A stretch of 64,000 nt of DNA, taken from positions 1 through 64,000 of the forward strand of contig JABXKS010000064.1 of assembly GCA_013619125.1 (NCBI GenBank), written 5' to 3'. The position numbers and the translations under genes are program-made. How positions within the stretch are numbered: the first letter of the stretch is position 1; each line of letters begins with the position of its first letter. Of this stretch, positions 25,994 to 33,932 are shown piece after piece. This DNA comes from Clostridiales bacterium (lineage in GTDB: Bacteria; Bacillota; Clostridia; Tissierellales; GPF-1). The notes under the pieces were generated by a model that saw only the letters and a list, made by a program, of their open reading frames with translations, was not told where the DNA came from and searched no databases.

Positions 25994-27241
25994 CTAAATC
26001 TGTTTTCCTTCGACATATCGCGCGCAAATATTTTGACTGTTCCCTGTGTATAAAAACTTCTCCAATCGTTCTTCAATCGAATAGAGTTTTGCGACCAAAG
26101 GGTGATCTTCAATCACCAAGGCGTCAAGGAAATATCCTTCCTCAAAACTGCCCGTCTTTCCAAAAAAAGCCCCCCCCGCCTTGGTTCCCATATAAAATGC
26201 TTCAGAGACACGAAGCGGTTCAACCTCAGGTGATTGTATATTTATCAATTTAGACAACTGAATCGCCCGCACCATGGCCTCATTCATTGCAAGCCGATGA
26301 CCACCCGCCACATCGCTGCCTAAGGTGATCTTCAATCCTCGATTCAAATATTCTCGAACCGGCATGATCCCGCTCCGAAGATTGATATTGGAATCGGGAC
26401 AATGAATCAAGATGACATCCCGCTCCTTAGCCTCCATCATCTCCTCTTCCTCCAGGTAGATCGCATGGGCCATGATGGCATTCTTCAATAGCCCGCTTCT
26501 CCCATAGAGATCGAGGTAATTTTTTGCGTCAGGAAAAAGTTCCCGCACCCATTCCACTTCCCGTTTCGTCTCTGACAAATGAGACTGAACGGGTACATCA
26601 TAATCATTCGCGATCTTGCCAAGCTCACCCAACAACTCCTGCGTACAGGACGGCGCAAACCGTGGGGTCAAGATGGGCTTAACCAACTTTTCATCCTTGT
26701 ATTTCCCGATCAAATATTTTGTTCCTTCCAAGGAATCTTCCATCGATTCCAGTATTGAATTCGGAGCATTCCTCTCCATGTTCACCTTTCCAATATATGC
26801 GCCAATCCCTTTTTCTTTTAAAATTTCAAACAAAATTTCCGTTGCCGCTGTTGAAGAGGTTGCATAGACGCATGCCCGCAAAGTTCCGCTGGCAACCAGA
26901 TCTTCCGCAAAGTATTCGTAGGCCTTCTGAGCAAAATTCAGATCTTTGAATTTCTTTTCTAATTCAAATGTGTACTCCGTCAACCACTCCAACAATTGCT
27001 TGTTCATCCCCAGACCCATTTGCAAATATTGCGGCGCATGAACATGGAGATCCACAAATCCAGGAATAATCAATCGATTCCCGTAGTCTTCGATCGGCAT
27101 GTCTGAATAGGCATCTGGTAGCGCTTTGTAAATCCCCACTACCTTGCCGTCAACAGAAACCAGATAACTGTTTTCAAACACCTCAAATTGCTCCATTTCC
27201 TTGGTATAAATAATGTTTCCCTTTACGATCAAGGCATTCAT
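25994..27241 (-). CDS. guaD: Guanine deaminase
   Basis: Amidohydrolase of 415 residues predicted to convert guanine to xanthine and ammonia in purine breakdown; cytoplasmic. Metal ligands are visible in PGFVDLHVHAPQ (guanine deaminases have a closely similar segment), in QSHLSE and in GSDVAGG. The segments GKVNMERNAP and PRFAPSC are characteristic of guanine deaminases rather than other amidohydrolases. Length is usual for the bacterial family. GGGAGG lies seven bases before ATG 27241. Single-gene unit with its own terminator; no other purine genes are adjacent. Confidence 0.87.
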   Translation of the reverse strand: MNALIVKGNIIYTKEMEQFEVFENSYLVSVDGKVVGIYKALPDAYSDMPIEDYGNRLIIPGFVDLHVHAPQYLQMGLGMNKQLLEWLTEYTFELEKKFKDLNFAQKAYEYFAEDLVASGTLRACVYATSSTAATEILFEILKEKGIGAYIGKVNMERNAPNSILESMEDSLEGTKYLIGKYKDEKLVKPILTPRFAPSCTQELLGELGKIANDYDVPVQSHLSETKREVEWVRELFPDAKNYLDLYGRSGLLKNAIMAHAIYLEEEEMMEAKERDVILIHCPDSNINLRSGIMPVREYLNRGLKITLGSDVAGGHRLAMNEAMVRAIQLSKLINIQSPEVEPLRVSEAFYMGTKAGGAFFGKTGSFEEGYFLDALVIEDHPLVAKLYSIEERLEKFLYTGNSQNICARYVEGKQI

Positions 27242-27352
27242 CCTACCCTCCCTGCATCTTTCCTGTTCACTTGCCTTTAAACAGCATAATTCTCTTACAC
27301 ACTCTATACCCGAGAAAATCCAGAAAAAGACAAATACACGATGTAGTCAATC

Positions 27353-27387
27353 CAAAAAAATTCCCTGAGCGAAATCTCACTCAGGGA
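27353..27387 (-). terminator. Terminator of the RNase HI-like gene
   Basis: Stem TCCCTGAG (27362-27369) with CTCAGGGA (27380-27387), followed on the minus strand by ATTTTTTTGG. It starts at the stop codon. Confidence 0.9.
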
Positions 27388-28170
27388 TTATTGTTCTTTA
27401 TTGGATGCGGCTCGCGCATACAGGTCACAAAGAGTGTTCTCAAAGTGATCGCTATGACCTTTCACCCATTCAAATTCAATATATTTGCCCTTGGACAACT
27501 CATTAAAACGCTGCCACATCTCAATATTCTTCACTTTCTCGCCGTTCACGGTCATCCAATCATTGAGCTCCCAGTTGACAATCCACTCCGTCAAACCTTT
27601 CCTCACATACTGAGAGTCTGTGACGATCCGAATTTTTTCCACATCCCTCAGAATTTCCAAACCCTTAATCACCGCCATCAATTCCAGCAAATTGTTTCCC
27701 AGACCGTTGACCGATTCCTGATACAACGAATACTCTCCATTCCTGTCCTCATGAATGACAGCAAGCCCGCCTTTCCCAGTTTTCTCCATTAAGGAAGCAT
27801 CCGTAAAAAGTTTGTCGATTTTCTCATCGGAATAAGCAATGACATAATTCTTCCAAGCCGCCCGCCGCTTGTCCAGCACCACTAGCTTTGATCGATCATT
27901 GTACGCTGCCACATCTTTTCCAAGCCAGAAAACAAAGGTCAGTCGAAACCCTGGATAAAAGGTGTCCAATCGTTTATTGTGCAACATGGTTCTCAATTGA
28001 TATTCATGCCGCTGAAGCCATGCTGAAAAATCAGTTTCCTCCAAATGACACAGTGCCTTTTTTGCAGGCTCAAAGAGAATATGCGCGTTTTCTTTGCCAA
28101 AAGCAATCCGAATCAAATAAGCTTGATTCACTTGCTCCACTATCTCCATTTTCATAATGATCGTTTCCAT
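27388..28170 (-). CDS. RNase HI-domain protein with unrecognised N-terminal domain
   Basis: A 260-residue protein. The C-terminal half is an RNase H type 1 domain with its four acidic catalytic residues in place (LFTDAS, NLLELMAVIKGLE, IVTDSQYV, and the final Asp in TLCDLYARA) and the GHSDH segment. It should cleave RNA in RNA-DNA hybrids. The N-terminal ~110 residues are not the viroplasmin-like domain seen in many bacterial RNase HI proteins, and I do not recognise them. METII at 28170 is chosen as start because AGAGGG lies six bases upstream. Single-gene unit. Confidence 0.8.
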   Translation of the reverse strand: METIIMKMEIVEQVNQAYLIRIAFGKENAHILFEPAKKALCHLEETDFSAWLQRHEYQLRTMLHNKRLDTFYPGFRLTFVFWLGKDVAAYNDRSKLVVLDKRRAAWKNYVIAYSDEKIDKLFTDASLMEKTGKGGLAVIHEDRNGEYSLYQESVNGLGNNLLELMAVIKGLEILRDVEKIRIVTDSQYVRKGLTEWIVNWELNDWMTVNGEKVKNIEMWQRFNELSKGKYIEFEWVKGHSDHFENTLCDLYARAASNKEQ

Positions 28171-28280
28171 GACAAACCCTCTTGCTTTATTATTTTCAAT
28201 ACTTGTACCCAATTCCCCAATAAACACTTCCGACAGCCATGGATTCCAACATAACAAAGAGATTCTTTTCAAATATCCAT

Positions 28281-28312
28281 AAAAAAAACATGCGCAAGTC
28301 TTTCACGCATGT
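28281..28312 (-). terminator. Terminator of the PHP gene
   Basis: Stem ACATGCG (28288-28294) with CGCATGT (28306-28312), followed on the minus strand by eight T. Confidence 0.9.
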
Positions 28313-28316
28313 CTCG

Positions 28317-29030
28317 TTATTCGTGATTCAAAAGTTCTTTCAACTTCTCAACACTCGTGTTGATGATCAATTCTTCTGGGAAGTCCACCTCTTCGATCAG
28401 AGCAAGGGCTTCATCGAAGCGTCCCACATCCAAATAGATATGCGCATCGCTGCCAAGAAGAATCTTCGCGCCGTGTTTCTTAGCCGCAATCAGCATTGCT
28501 GTTGCATTTACTTTTCCATTCTTTCGAACCGAATTTGGCACCAAAGATGAGTTATTCAACTCAAGAGCAACACCGGTTTCCTTCGCAGCCTTCGCCAATC
28601 GATCAAAATCCACTGGGATACGATCGTCGTCGGAATGTCCGATGATCTTAACGTGAGGATTCTTCATAGCACCTACAAAGGCGTTGGTGTTCTCCTCTTT
28701 CGAGCCAGTGGTGTAACAGGGTTGATGAATGCTGGCAATCACATAATCTACCTTGCTTAGTATAAACGGTACAATATCAATCTCACCTTCATAATTCGTT
28801 ATGTTTGCTTCAATCCCTCGAAGAATTTGAACACCCATCATCTCTGGGCGTACGACGCGGTAATTCGAAAACATATACGGATGTGCCGCTCCCGGCATGC
28901 CACCGCCATGATCACTGGTGCCTAAAACAGCCAATCCTTTTTCCGCTGCCGCTTCTATATTCTCCTTCAAGGTGCTGAAGGCGTGGCTACTCGCCACTGT
29001 ATGTGTGTGTAAGTCCATCACTAGTTTCAA
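28317..29030 (-). CDS. PHP-domain phosphoesterase (YcdX type), TTG start
   Basis: Predicted metal-dependent phosphatase or hydrolase of 237 residues. The N-terminal DLHTHTVASSHAFSTL gives the first metal ligands; further ligands lie in GTSDHGGGM, the Glu of GIEAN, ASIHQP, GHSDD and GSDAHIYLDVG. This set is the pattern of the YcdX branch of PHP proteins; the physiological substrate is unknown. The best start is TTG at 29030, seven bases after AAAGGAG; the first in-frame ATG is four codons further on and worse placed. Confidence 0.82.
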   Translation of the reverse strand: MKLVMDLHTHTVASSHAFSTLKENIEAAAEKGLAVLGTSDHGGGMPGAAHPYMFSNYRVVRPEMMGVQILRGIEANITNYEGEIDIVPFILSKVDYVIASIHQPCYTTGSKEENTNAFVGAMKNPHVKIIGHSDDDRIPVDFDRLAKAAKETGVALELNNSSLVPNSVRKNGKVNATAMLIAAKKHGAKILLGSDAHIYLDVGRFDEALALIEEVDFPEELIINTSVEKLKELLNHE

Positions 29031-29290
29031 TTCGCTTCTCCTTTACATCCCATTCCTTCATGCTTCTATCAAATCGCATCTTTACAACACCTTTACCCTA
29101 CCTTGAACTGCCAATTTCGTCAAATCATTTATGGGATTTTCACCAAATGATTAAGGAAGTCAATTCCTTGATCATTTGGTATGATTGCCATTTCTTCTTA
29201 ACAAAGGCTTTGAATCCATGAGATCCTCATCCTTTTTCGCAAAACTTCAGTTTTTTTTGCTTTTTTTAGCACAAGCGCTTGAAAATTTTG
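29031..29290. other. Divergent intergenic region upstream of the PHP gene and the riboswitch
   Basis: No gene is visible. It must contain the promoter of the minus-strand PHP gene, which I could not place. A short palindrome CAAGCGCTTG ends at about 29281, where it overlaps the region upstream of the plus-strand -10 at 29291. Confidence 0.4.
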
Positions 29291-29296
29291 TATAAT
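29291..29296 (+). promoter_or_regulatory. -10 element of the riboswitch operon
   Basis: A perfect TATAAT about 25 bp before the structured leader. The -35 region is weak, but a 10-bp palindrome (CAAGCGCTTG) lies in the -35/-10 spacer and could be an operator. Confidence 0.55.
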
Positions 29297-29317
29297 GAAA
29301 CCAATCATATATCGTCA

Positions 29318-29432
29318 GTACTCCGAGTCTTCTCACCTACCGCAATGCCATGGTGCTTAGACCGATGGGTTACAAGGGAAACCTTCTAGCCTCCCGTATT
29401 TGGAAAGGAGATGCTCAGGGACTTATTAGCCG
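29318..29432 (+). ncRNA. Probable molybdenum/tungsten cofactor (Moco/Tuco) riboswitch aptamer
   Basis: Structured leader before the metal-type ABC operon. Visible features: an AAGG-GAAA-CCTT hairpin capped by a GNRA loop (near 29374-29385), extended by GGTTA/TAGCC pairing, then CTCCCGTATTTGGAAAGGAG, a segment I recall from the Moco riboswitch upstream of E. coli moaA. A transcription terminator follows at 29440-29463, so ligand binding could control read-through. The call rests on this remembered conserved segment, on the helices and on the downstream importer; a covariance-model search would settle it. Confidence 0.65.
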
Positions 29433-29439
29433 CAATCAT

Positions 29440-29463
29440 TCCTCCTTTTTAGGGGGATTTTTC
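29440..29463 (+). terminator. Regulatory terminator of the riboswitch leader
   Basis: Stem TCCTCC (29440-29445) with GGGGGA (29452-29457), followed by TTTTTCTG. It lies between the aptamer and the first gene, about 35 bp before the start codon. Confidence 0.75.
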
Positions 29464-29497
29464 TGTTTCTGACGAATAACAAAAGGAGAGCTGTCTT

Positions 29498-30043
29498 ATG
29501 AAAAAGAACCTCGTCTCAACAATTGGTCTATTACTTTTACTTTGCTTGCTTGCCACCAGCGGATTTGCCGCAAATGGCGAACCCCTGACTCTTGAATCCT
29601 CCAGTCCAGAAAATGGCGCGGTTGATGTCGCAATGGAGCTGGATGAAATCGAGCTGATGTTTTCAAAAAATGTTGTTAATATGAAGGTCTCAGAAAACAA
29701 CAAGACCTGCATCGACTTCGTTGATGAAGACGGGAATACAATCCCCTTTGAACTGATTATGGCGGATGACCAAGTCGACCGTGAAAAACGAGACTATCTA
29801 ACCATACGACCCGAAGGTGCTTTATCGGAAGGAACAACCTACGTTGTGAAAATCAGCAAGGAACTCACTTCAAAAAGTGGCACTGCGCTGGAAGATGATC
29901 TTGAAATCTCATTTACAACCCTTGGTGGTCCTGTTGAGGATGAACCTGCAGGTTCCACGCCCAATATCGCACCCGTATTTATTGGTATAATTGGTGCCGT
30001 AATCATAGCAGGCGTTCTTGTTAGCCGCAGAAAAAAATCATGA
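29498..30043 (+). CDS. Membrane-anchored Ig-like (Big_5 type) surface protein
   Basis: A 181-residue protein with a signal peptide (about residues 1-25), one bacterial Ig-like domain recognisable from SSPENGAVDVAMELDEIELMF, and a C-terminal membrane helix (VFIGIIGAVIIAGVLVS) ending in positive charges. The opening pattern resembles SbsA/CopC-like domains. It is the first gene behind the riboswitch and overlaps the permease gene by 4 bp, so it may help capture or hand over the transported metal oxyanion; this role is inference. Confidence 0.65.
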   Translation: MKKNLVSTIGLLLLLCLLATSGFAANGEPLTLESSSPENGAVDVAMELDEIELMFSKNVVNMKVSENNKTCIDFVDEDGNTIPFELIMADDQVDREKRDYLTIRPEGALSEGTTYVVKISKELTSKSGTALEDDLEISFTTLGGPVEDEPAGSTPNIAPVFIGIIGAVIIAGVLVSRRKKS

Positions 30044-31071
30044 AACTGAAGTCAACGCGCAGACGTGCAATCCAGAAAGGTGCTCCCCTTCTTTTTGTGC
30101 TCTTGCCGCTACTCTTTATCATTCTTTCCATCTTCATCGGAAGGTATCCCATCTCTGCCCAAATGGTTATTGATACTGTATGGAGCAAAATAACAGGAAA
30201 TCCCGTTGCCGTTCCTGATATCGCTCAAGCAGTGGTATGGGATATTCGACTTCCACGCGCCATTTTAGGTGCTATGGTTGGTGGAGCCTTGGCAGTCAGC
30301 GGCGCTTCCCTTCAAGGACTCTTTCATAACCCGTTGGTTGATTCCGGCATTCTTGGGGTCAGCTCCGGTGCAGGATTTGGCGCTGCCCTAGGCATCATCC
30401 TATTCGACAACGTTGTGATGATCTATGTGCTTTCTTTTGCCTTCAGCCTGCTCGCAGTAATGTTGAGCTATATGATTGGACGCATCTACAGTACGGTACC
30501 GAATATCATGTTGGTATTGGGCGGCGTTATCGTCTCTTCGATTTTTTCCGCATTGATATCATTTCTGAAATATGTCGCGGATCCCTATGATCAATTGCCT
30601 ACCATTGTTTTCTGGCTGATGGGCAGCCTGGCCAATGCAGACTATCGGGAAATCAGCATCTCTCTTCTGCCCATCGCCGTAGGCACCCTGGGATTATTCG
30701 CTTTGAGATGGAGAATCAATGTCTTGTCCCTGGGCGACAAAGAAGCACGGTCCCTAGGACTGAATATTAGACTCTACAAGATGGCGGTTGTCATCTTCAC
30801 AACCCTGGCCACTGCCGGCGCCGTCAGTGTTAGTGGAATCATCGGTTGGATTGGTCTCGTCATTCCCCATATCGGGCGTATGATTGTGGGCAATGACAAT
30901 CGTTATCTCATTCCAGCCAGCATGTCCATCGGCGCTTGTTTCTTAATTTTAATCGACAACGCAGGCCGGATGCTGACTGGTAGCGAATTGCCCTTAAGCA
31001 TTTTAACAGCCTTAGTAGGCGGTCCCTTTTATGTGTACCTGCTGAAGCGAACCAAGGGAGGTGGATGGTAA
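30040..31071 (+). CDS. FecCD-type ABC transporter permease (MolB-like)
   Basis: Membrane subunit of a type II importer (BtuC/FecCD family), 343 residues, with about ten helices and family segments DIRLPRAILGAMVGGALAVS, HNPLVDSGILGVSSGAGFG and GFIGW-like ISGIIGWIGLVIPHIGR. The family imports iron-siderophores, cobalamin, heme and, as MolBC, molybdate or tungstate. The upstream Moco-type riboswitch favours molybdate/tungstate here. ATGA overlap with the preceding gene and TAATG overlap with the next indicate tight coupling. Confidence 0.85.
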   Translation: MKLKSTRRRAIQKGAPLLFVLLPLLFIILSIFIGRYPISAQMVIDTVWSKITGNPVAVPDIAQAVVWDIRLPRAILGAMVGGALAVSGASLQGLFHNPLVDSGILGVSSGAGFGAALGIILFDNVVMIYVLSFAFSLLAVMLSYMIGRIYSTVPNIMLVLGGVIVSSIFSALISFLKYVADPYDQLPTIVFWLMGSLANADYREISISLLPIAVGTLGLFALRWRINVLSLGDKEARSLGLNIRLYKMAVVIFTTLATAGAVSVSGIIGWIGLVIPHIGRMIVGNDNRYLIPASMSIGACFLILIDNAGRMLTGSELPLSILTALVGGPFYVYLLKRTKGGGW

Positions 31072-31916
31072 TGCATGTTATTGAAATTCAACATTTATCT
31101 TTTGCCTATCCACAATTGGATGCCCTGCAGGACGTTTCCCTCCATATGGATCAAGGGGAGGTACTCTGCCTGGTAGGTCCCAATGGATGTGGAAAAACAA
31201 CCCTTCTGGATCATTTGATTGGTGCCCATTCCATGCAAAAAGGGCAGATCTTTTTTGAAGGAAAAGACTTACGAAAAATGCGCACCAAAGAACTATCCAA
31301 GAAAATCGGATATGTGCCTCAATCGAGGCGCAACACCTTTCCCTATCAGGTATTGGATTTTGTGCTGATGGGCCGAACCCCCTATACCGGTGTGTTCGCC
31401 AGTCCAAATGAAAACGACATGCAAATCGCCTTGGATGCCTTGGATCAGATCGGAATTATTTCTTTTCAGGATCGAATCTTTACGCAATTAAGCGGCGGCG
31501 AACGGCAGCTAGTCATTCTGGCACGCGCCCTTGCACAAAAAACGCCCCTACTTTTGATGGACGAACCCACAGCTCATCTGGATTTTGCCCATGAGATGAT
31601 GATTTTGGAAACCATCGTGAAAATGATCAAAACCCAGAATTTATCGGTCATGATGGCAACCCATTTCCCGAACCACGCTTTCTATCTGCAAAGTAACGGG
31701 GTTCCTACTCGTGTTGCCATGATGAAACAGGGACGTATCTTACAAATCGGCCAACCCGACGAGGTGCTTACTGTACCCAATATCGAACAAGTCTTTGGCG
31801 TTAATTCCCAAATCCTTTCGATTCAAAATGGACAAGCCGGTGGATTAAAAACCATCGTTCCCACAAAAACTACAAACAAGAAGGAAAGGATGATGATATG
31901 CGACAAGATCGGATAA
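31071..31916 (+). CDS. ABC transporter ATP-binding protein (MolC-like)
   Basis: ATPase of the FecCD-type importer, 281 residues. Walker A is GPNGCGKTTLLD, the signature LSGGERQLVILARAL, Walker B LLLMDEPTAHLD and the switch His is in MATHFPNHAF. ATG 31071 is preferred over ATG 31065 because GGGAGG is then at normal spacing; it also overlaps the permease stop codon by one base. The 3' end overlaps the binding-protein reading frame by 19 bp. Confidence 0.87.
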   Translation: MHVIEIQHLSFAYPQLDALQDVSLHMDQGEVLCLVGPNGCGKTTLLDHLIGAHSMQKGQIFFEGKDLRKMRTKELSKKIGYVPQSRRNTFPYQVLDFVLMGRTPYTGVFASPNENDMQIALDALDQIGIISFQDRIFTQLSGGERQLVILARALAQKTPLLLMDEPTAHLDFAHEMMILETIVKMIKTQNLSVMMATHFPNHAFYLQSNGVPTRVAMMKQGRILQIGQPDEVLTVPNIEQVFGVNSQILSIQNGQAGGLKTIVPTKTTNKKERMMICDKIG

Positions 31917-32889
31917 AGAAACAAGTCTTGATTCTCCTATTGATGACGAGCCTTCTCCTAACGGCCTGTTCATCCGGACAATCGTCTACTCAGGAACCAT
32001 CGGTTGCAACATTCATTGTCTCCGACACCCATGGTCGCGAAGTGGCAGTACCCGATGAAATGGATTCCATCGGCACGCTCTTTGCCGTTGCCGGGCATAT
32101 CACAACCATGCTGGGAGAAGGCGAAAAAATAACGGCCATCAGCAATGGATTGCGCAGAGACAAGCTGCTTTTGGAAATCTGCCCGTCCATCGGGGAATCC
32201 GTGATTCCCAAAGTCAGCGGCAGCATCAACATCGAAGAGGTTCTAACAGCCGACCCTGATCTGATTTTTATTGATTCCGAGGTGGCGACCTTCGAAAAAG
32301 AAACCGCGAAATTCGACAAACTCCACATTCCCTATTTTGTTGTGGATTTCAACTCCATCGAGGAACAGCAATTTCTCGTTCAGCAGATGGGGATTGCATT
32401 GCAAGAAGAAACAGAAGCAAAAAGCTACATCGACTTTTATAACGACTGCATCGAACGCGTAGAAACGATTGTTGCGACGATCCCCGTAGAATAAACGTCT
32501 CATTGGATGATCCATTGGACTTTACGGACAACAAATATTTCGCCAGCTTGGAGCAGATCATGATGTGGAATCCCGATGTGATTCTCGTCAACGAAGACGG
32601 GGTCGATAACTATATCCGCACCAAGGATCAATGGAAAACCCTAAGCGCTGTCCGAAATGATCGCGTCTATTTGATGCCAAATGGTATTTCACGCTGGGGA
32701 CATCCGACCTCCATCGAGACGCCTTTGGCCATTCTATGGACGGCAAAAACGCTGTATCCCGACTATTTCGAAGACCTTGATGTGAAAGAAGCGGCACGAG
32801 GCTTTTACCGCGATTTCTTCGAGTATGAAATATCAGATGAGCTCCTTGAGCAAGTCATGATCGGAAAAGGCATGAGAAATATCAAATAG
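31898..32889 (+). pseudogene. Disrupted metal/oxyanion-binding lipoprotein (internal deletion plus frameshift)
   Basis: Substrate-binding protein of the importer, broken into two frames. Frame 1 (31898-32494) encodes a lipoprotein signal with lipobox LLTAC and the N-terminal lobe (SDTHGREVAVPDEMDSIGTL), and stops after ATIPVE. The C-terminal lobe continues in another frame from about 32491 to 32889 (INVSLDDPLDF, SLEQIMMWNPDVILVNEDG, NGISRWGHP). Together they give about 325 residues; related proteins are about 355-365, so roughly 30-40 codons are missing at about 32480-32495. A simple one-base error would not explain the missing segment. The second part could only be made alone from TTG 32503, which lacks a signal peptide. 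Confidence 0.75.
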
Positions 32890-32900
32890 AGGAGGACGAC

Positions 32901-33635
32901 ATGAAAATATTATTGACCATCGATGATACGGATAATCTAGAAAGTGCCGGAACCGGTGAGCTGTGTGAAATAATCGCTGCAAGCATTGAGGAAAAGGGGT
33001 GGGGTTCATGCTCCGGTGTGACCCGTCATCAACTGTTTATCCATGAAGACATTCCCTATACCTCCCATAACAGTTCCATGTGCTTTCGAGCGACGATCCA
33101 CGAGGATCATCTGGAATCAATTATCACGTATGCCTCTCACTTTTTAGAGACTGAAAGTGCGGAAGGCTCGGATCCTGGACTCTGCGTCTGCAACGAAGAA
33201 ACCTTGCAGGCTCCGCAAAAACTGATAGCATTCGGCGAAAGCGCAAAGAAAAAAGTGCTAACCAAGGCGGATGCCTATGGCTTGGCGAAAGAATTGGCCA
33301 TCCACCTTTCCGAACATGGGGGAACTGGTGATGGCGTCATCGGTGCCTTGGCTGGAACCGGCTTGCGGCTGACGGGAAATGACGGACGCTTCAAGGGTCA
33401 TCATCAAATTCCTTCGAACGCGGAAACAAGCACCGTTCAGGAATTGATGAATCATCCTGGCATCGATCGAGTGGAAGACATCAACAAAGGAGCCTTACCC
33501 CTTGATACTCCTGTCTTCTTATCCAAGAAAGTGAAAACAGTACTCTTGGATCATCAATCCATTTTGCTTCTCTATCGCGATCCTAAGGATCAGCAGTGGA
33601 AGAACTGCACCAAGCAGCATTTGAAAGGATATTAG
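32901..33635 (+). CDS. TiaS-like domain protein of unknown role
   Basis: A 244-residue cytoplasmic protein that starts with TIDDTDNLESAGTGELCEI, the DDTD signature of the TiaS (tRNA-Ile2 agmatidine synthase) kinase-like domain, and later has GTGDGVIGALAGTGLRL. It is much shorter than archaeal TiaS (about 400 or more residues) and lacks the OB-fold and zinc ribbon. Bacteria use TilS for that tRNA modification, so a tRNA role is unlikely. It lies in a Moco-riboswitch operon with a metal-type importer, 11 bp after the binding-protein remnant; a strong GAGGAGG site precedes ATG 32901. The actual reaction is unknown. Confidence 0.65.
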   Translation: MKILLTIDDTDNLESAGTGELCEIIAASIEEKGWGSCSGVTRHQLFIHEDIPYTSHNSSMCFRATIHEDHLESIITYASHFLETESAEGSDPGLCVCNEETLQAPQKLIAFGESAKKKVLTKADAYGLAKELAIHLSEHGGTGDGVIGALAGTGLRLTGNDGRFKGHHQIPSNAETSTVQELMNHPGIDRVEDINKGALPLDTPVFLSKKVKTVLLDHQSILLLYRDPKDQQWKNCTKQHLKGY

Positions 33636-33636
33636 A

Positions 33637-33846
33637 ATGGACAAACCTTTGTTTATCGCAAATAAGCATGGTCGTCCCGCCTATCAAGGCGGTCAAGAAG
33701 ACTGGGAAATCGTTCATGAAATAGCAAAGTCCTGCACTTCATTTCTAGTCGATGACGAGGATGAATGCGTTTCGGATCTGGATCCCTCTTGCTACAATTG
33801 TAAATACCGACGGTGGACATCAACTTCTTTTACCTGCATGAAATAA
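33637..33846 (+). CDS. Small Cys-rich protein, last gene of the metal operon
   Basis: A 69-residue protein that I do not recognise. The C-terminal half has five Cys (one in SCTS, one in ECVS, two in CYNC, and one in TCMK three residues from the end) and an acidic stretch DDEDE, which suggests metal binding. It begins one base after the stop codon of the TiaS-like gene, with AAAGGA upstream, and ends just before a bidirectional terminator, so it clearly belongs to the operon. Confidence 0.65.
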   Translation: MDKPLFIANKHGRPAYQGGQEDWEIVHEIAKSCTSFLVDDEDECVSDLDPSCYNCKYRRWTSTSFTCMK

Positions 33847-33847
33847 G

Positions 33848-33888
33848 AAAAACCCTCAAATCCGATTAAATCGGGCTTGAGGGTTTTT
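33848..33888. terminator. Bidirectional terminator between the metal operon and trpS
   Basis: Outer stem AAAAACCCTCAA with TTGAGGGTTTTT and inner stem TCCGAT/ATCGGG. A-run on the left and T-run on the right let it stop both converging transcripts. Confidence 0.9.
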
Positions 33889-33898
33889 CTTGACTCAG

Positions 33899-33932
33899 TT
33901 GAGTCTTAGACTTGATTGAGTCTTAAACTTGA
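33899..33932. repeat. 17-bp tandem duplication across the trpS stop codon
   Basis: TTGAGTCTTAGACTTGA (33899-33915) is repeated with one change as TTGAGTCTTAAACTTGA (33916-33932). The second copy holds the trpS stop codon; the first lies just outside the gene. Confidence 0.8.

Noticed and set aside
29318-29432. Cobalamin riboswitch before the FecCD-type importer
   Set aside because: FecCD-type importers often carry cobalamin, but the conserved GCCACTG box and the other cobalamin-box segments are missing, while a Moco-like segment is present.
32503-32889. Separate small gene encoding a 128-residue protein
   Set aside because: It starts at a TTG without a ribosome binding site and its sequence is exactly the C-terminal lobe of the binding protein, so it is the second part of the broken gene.
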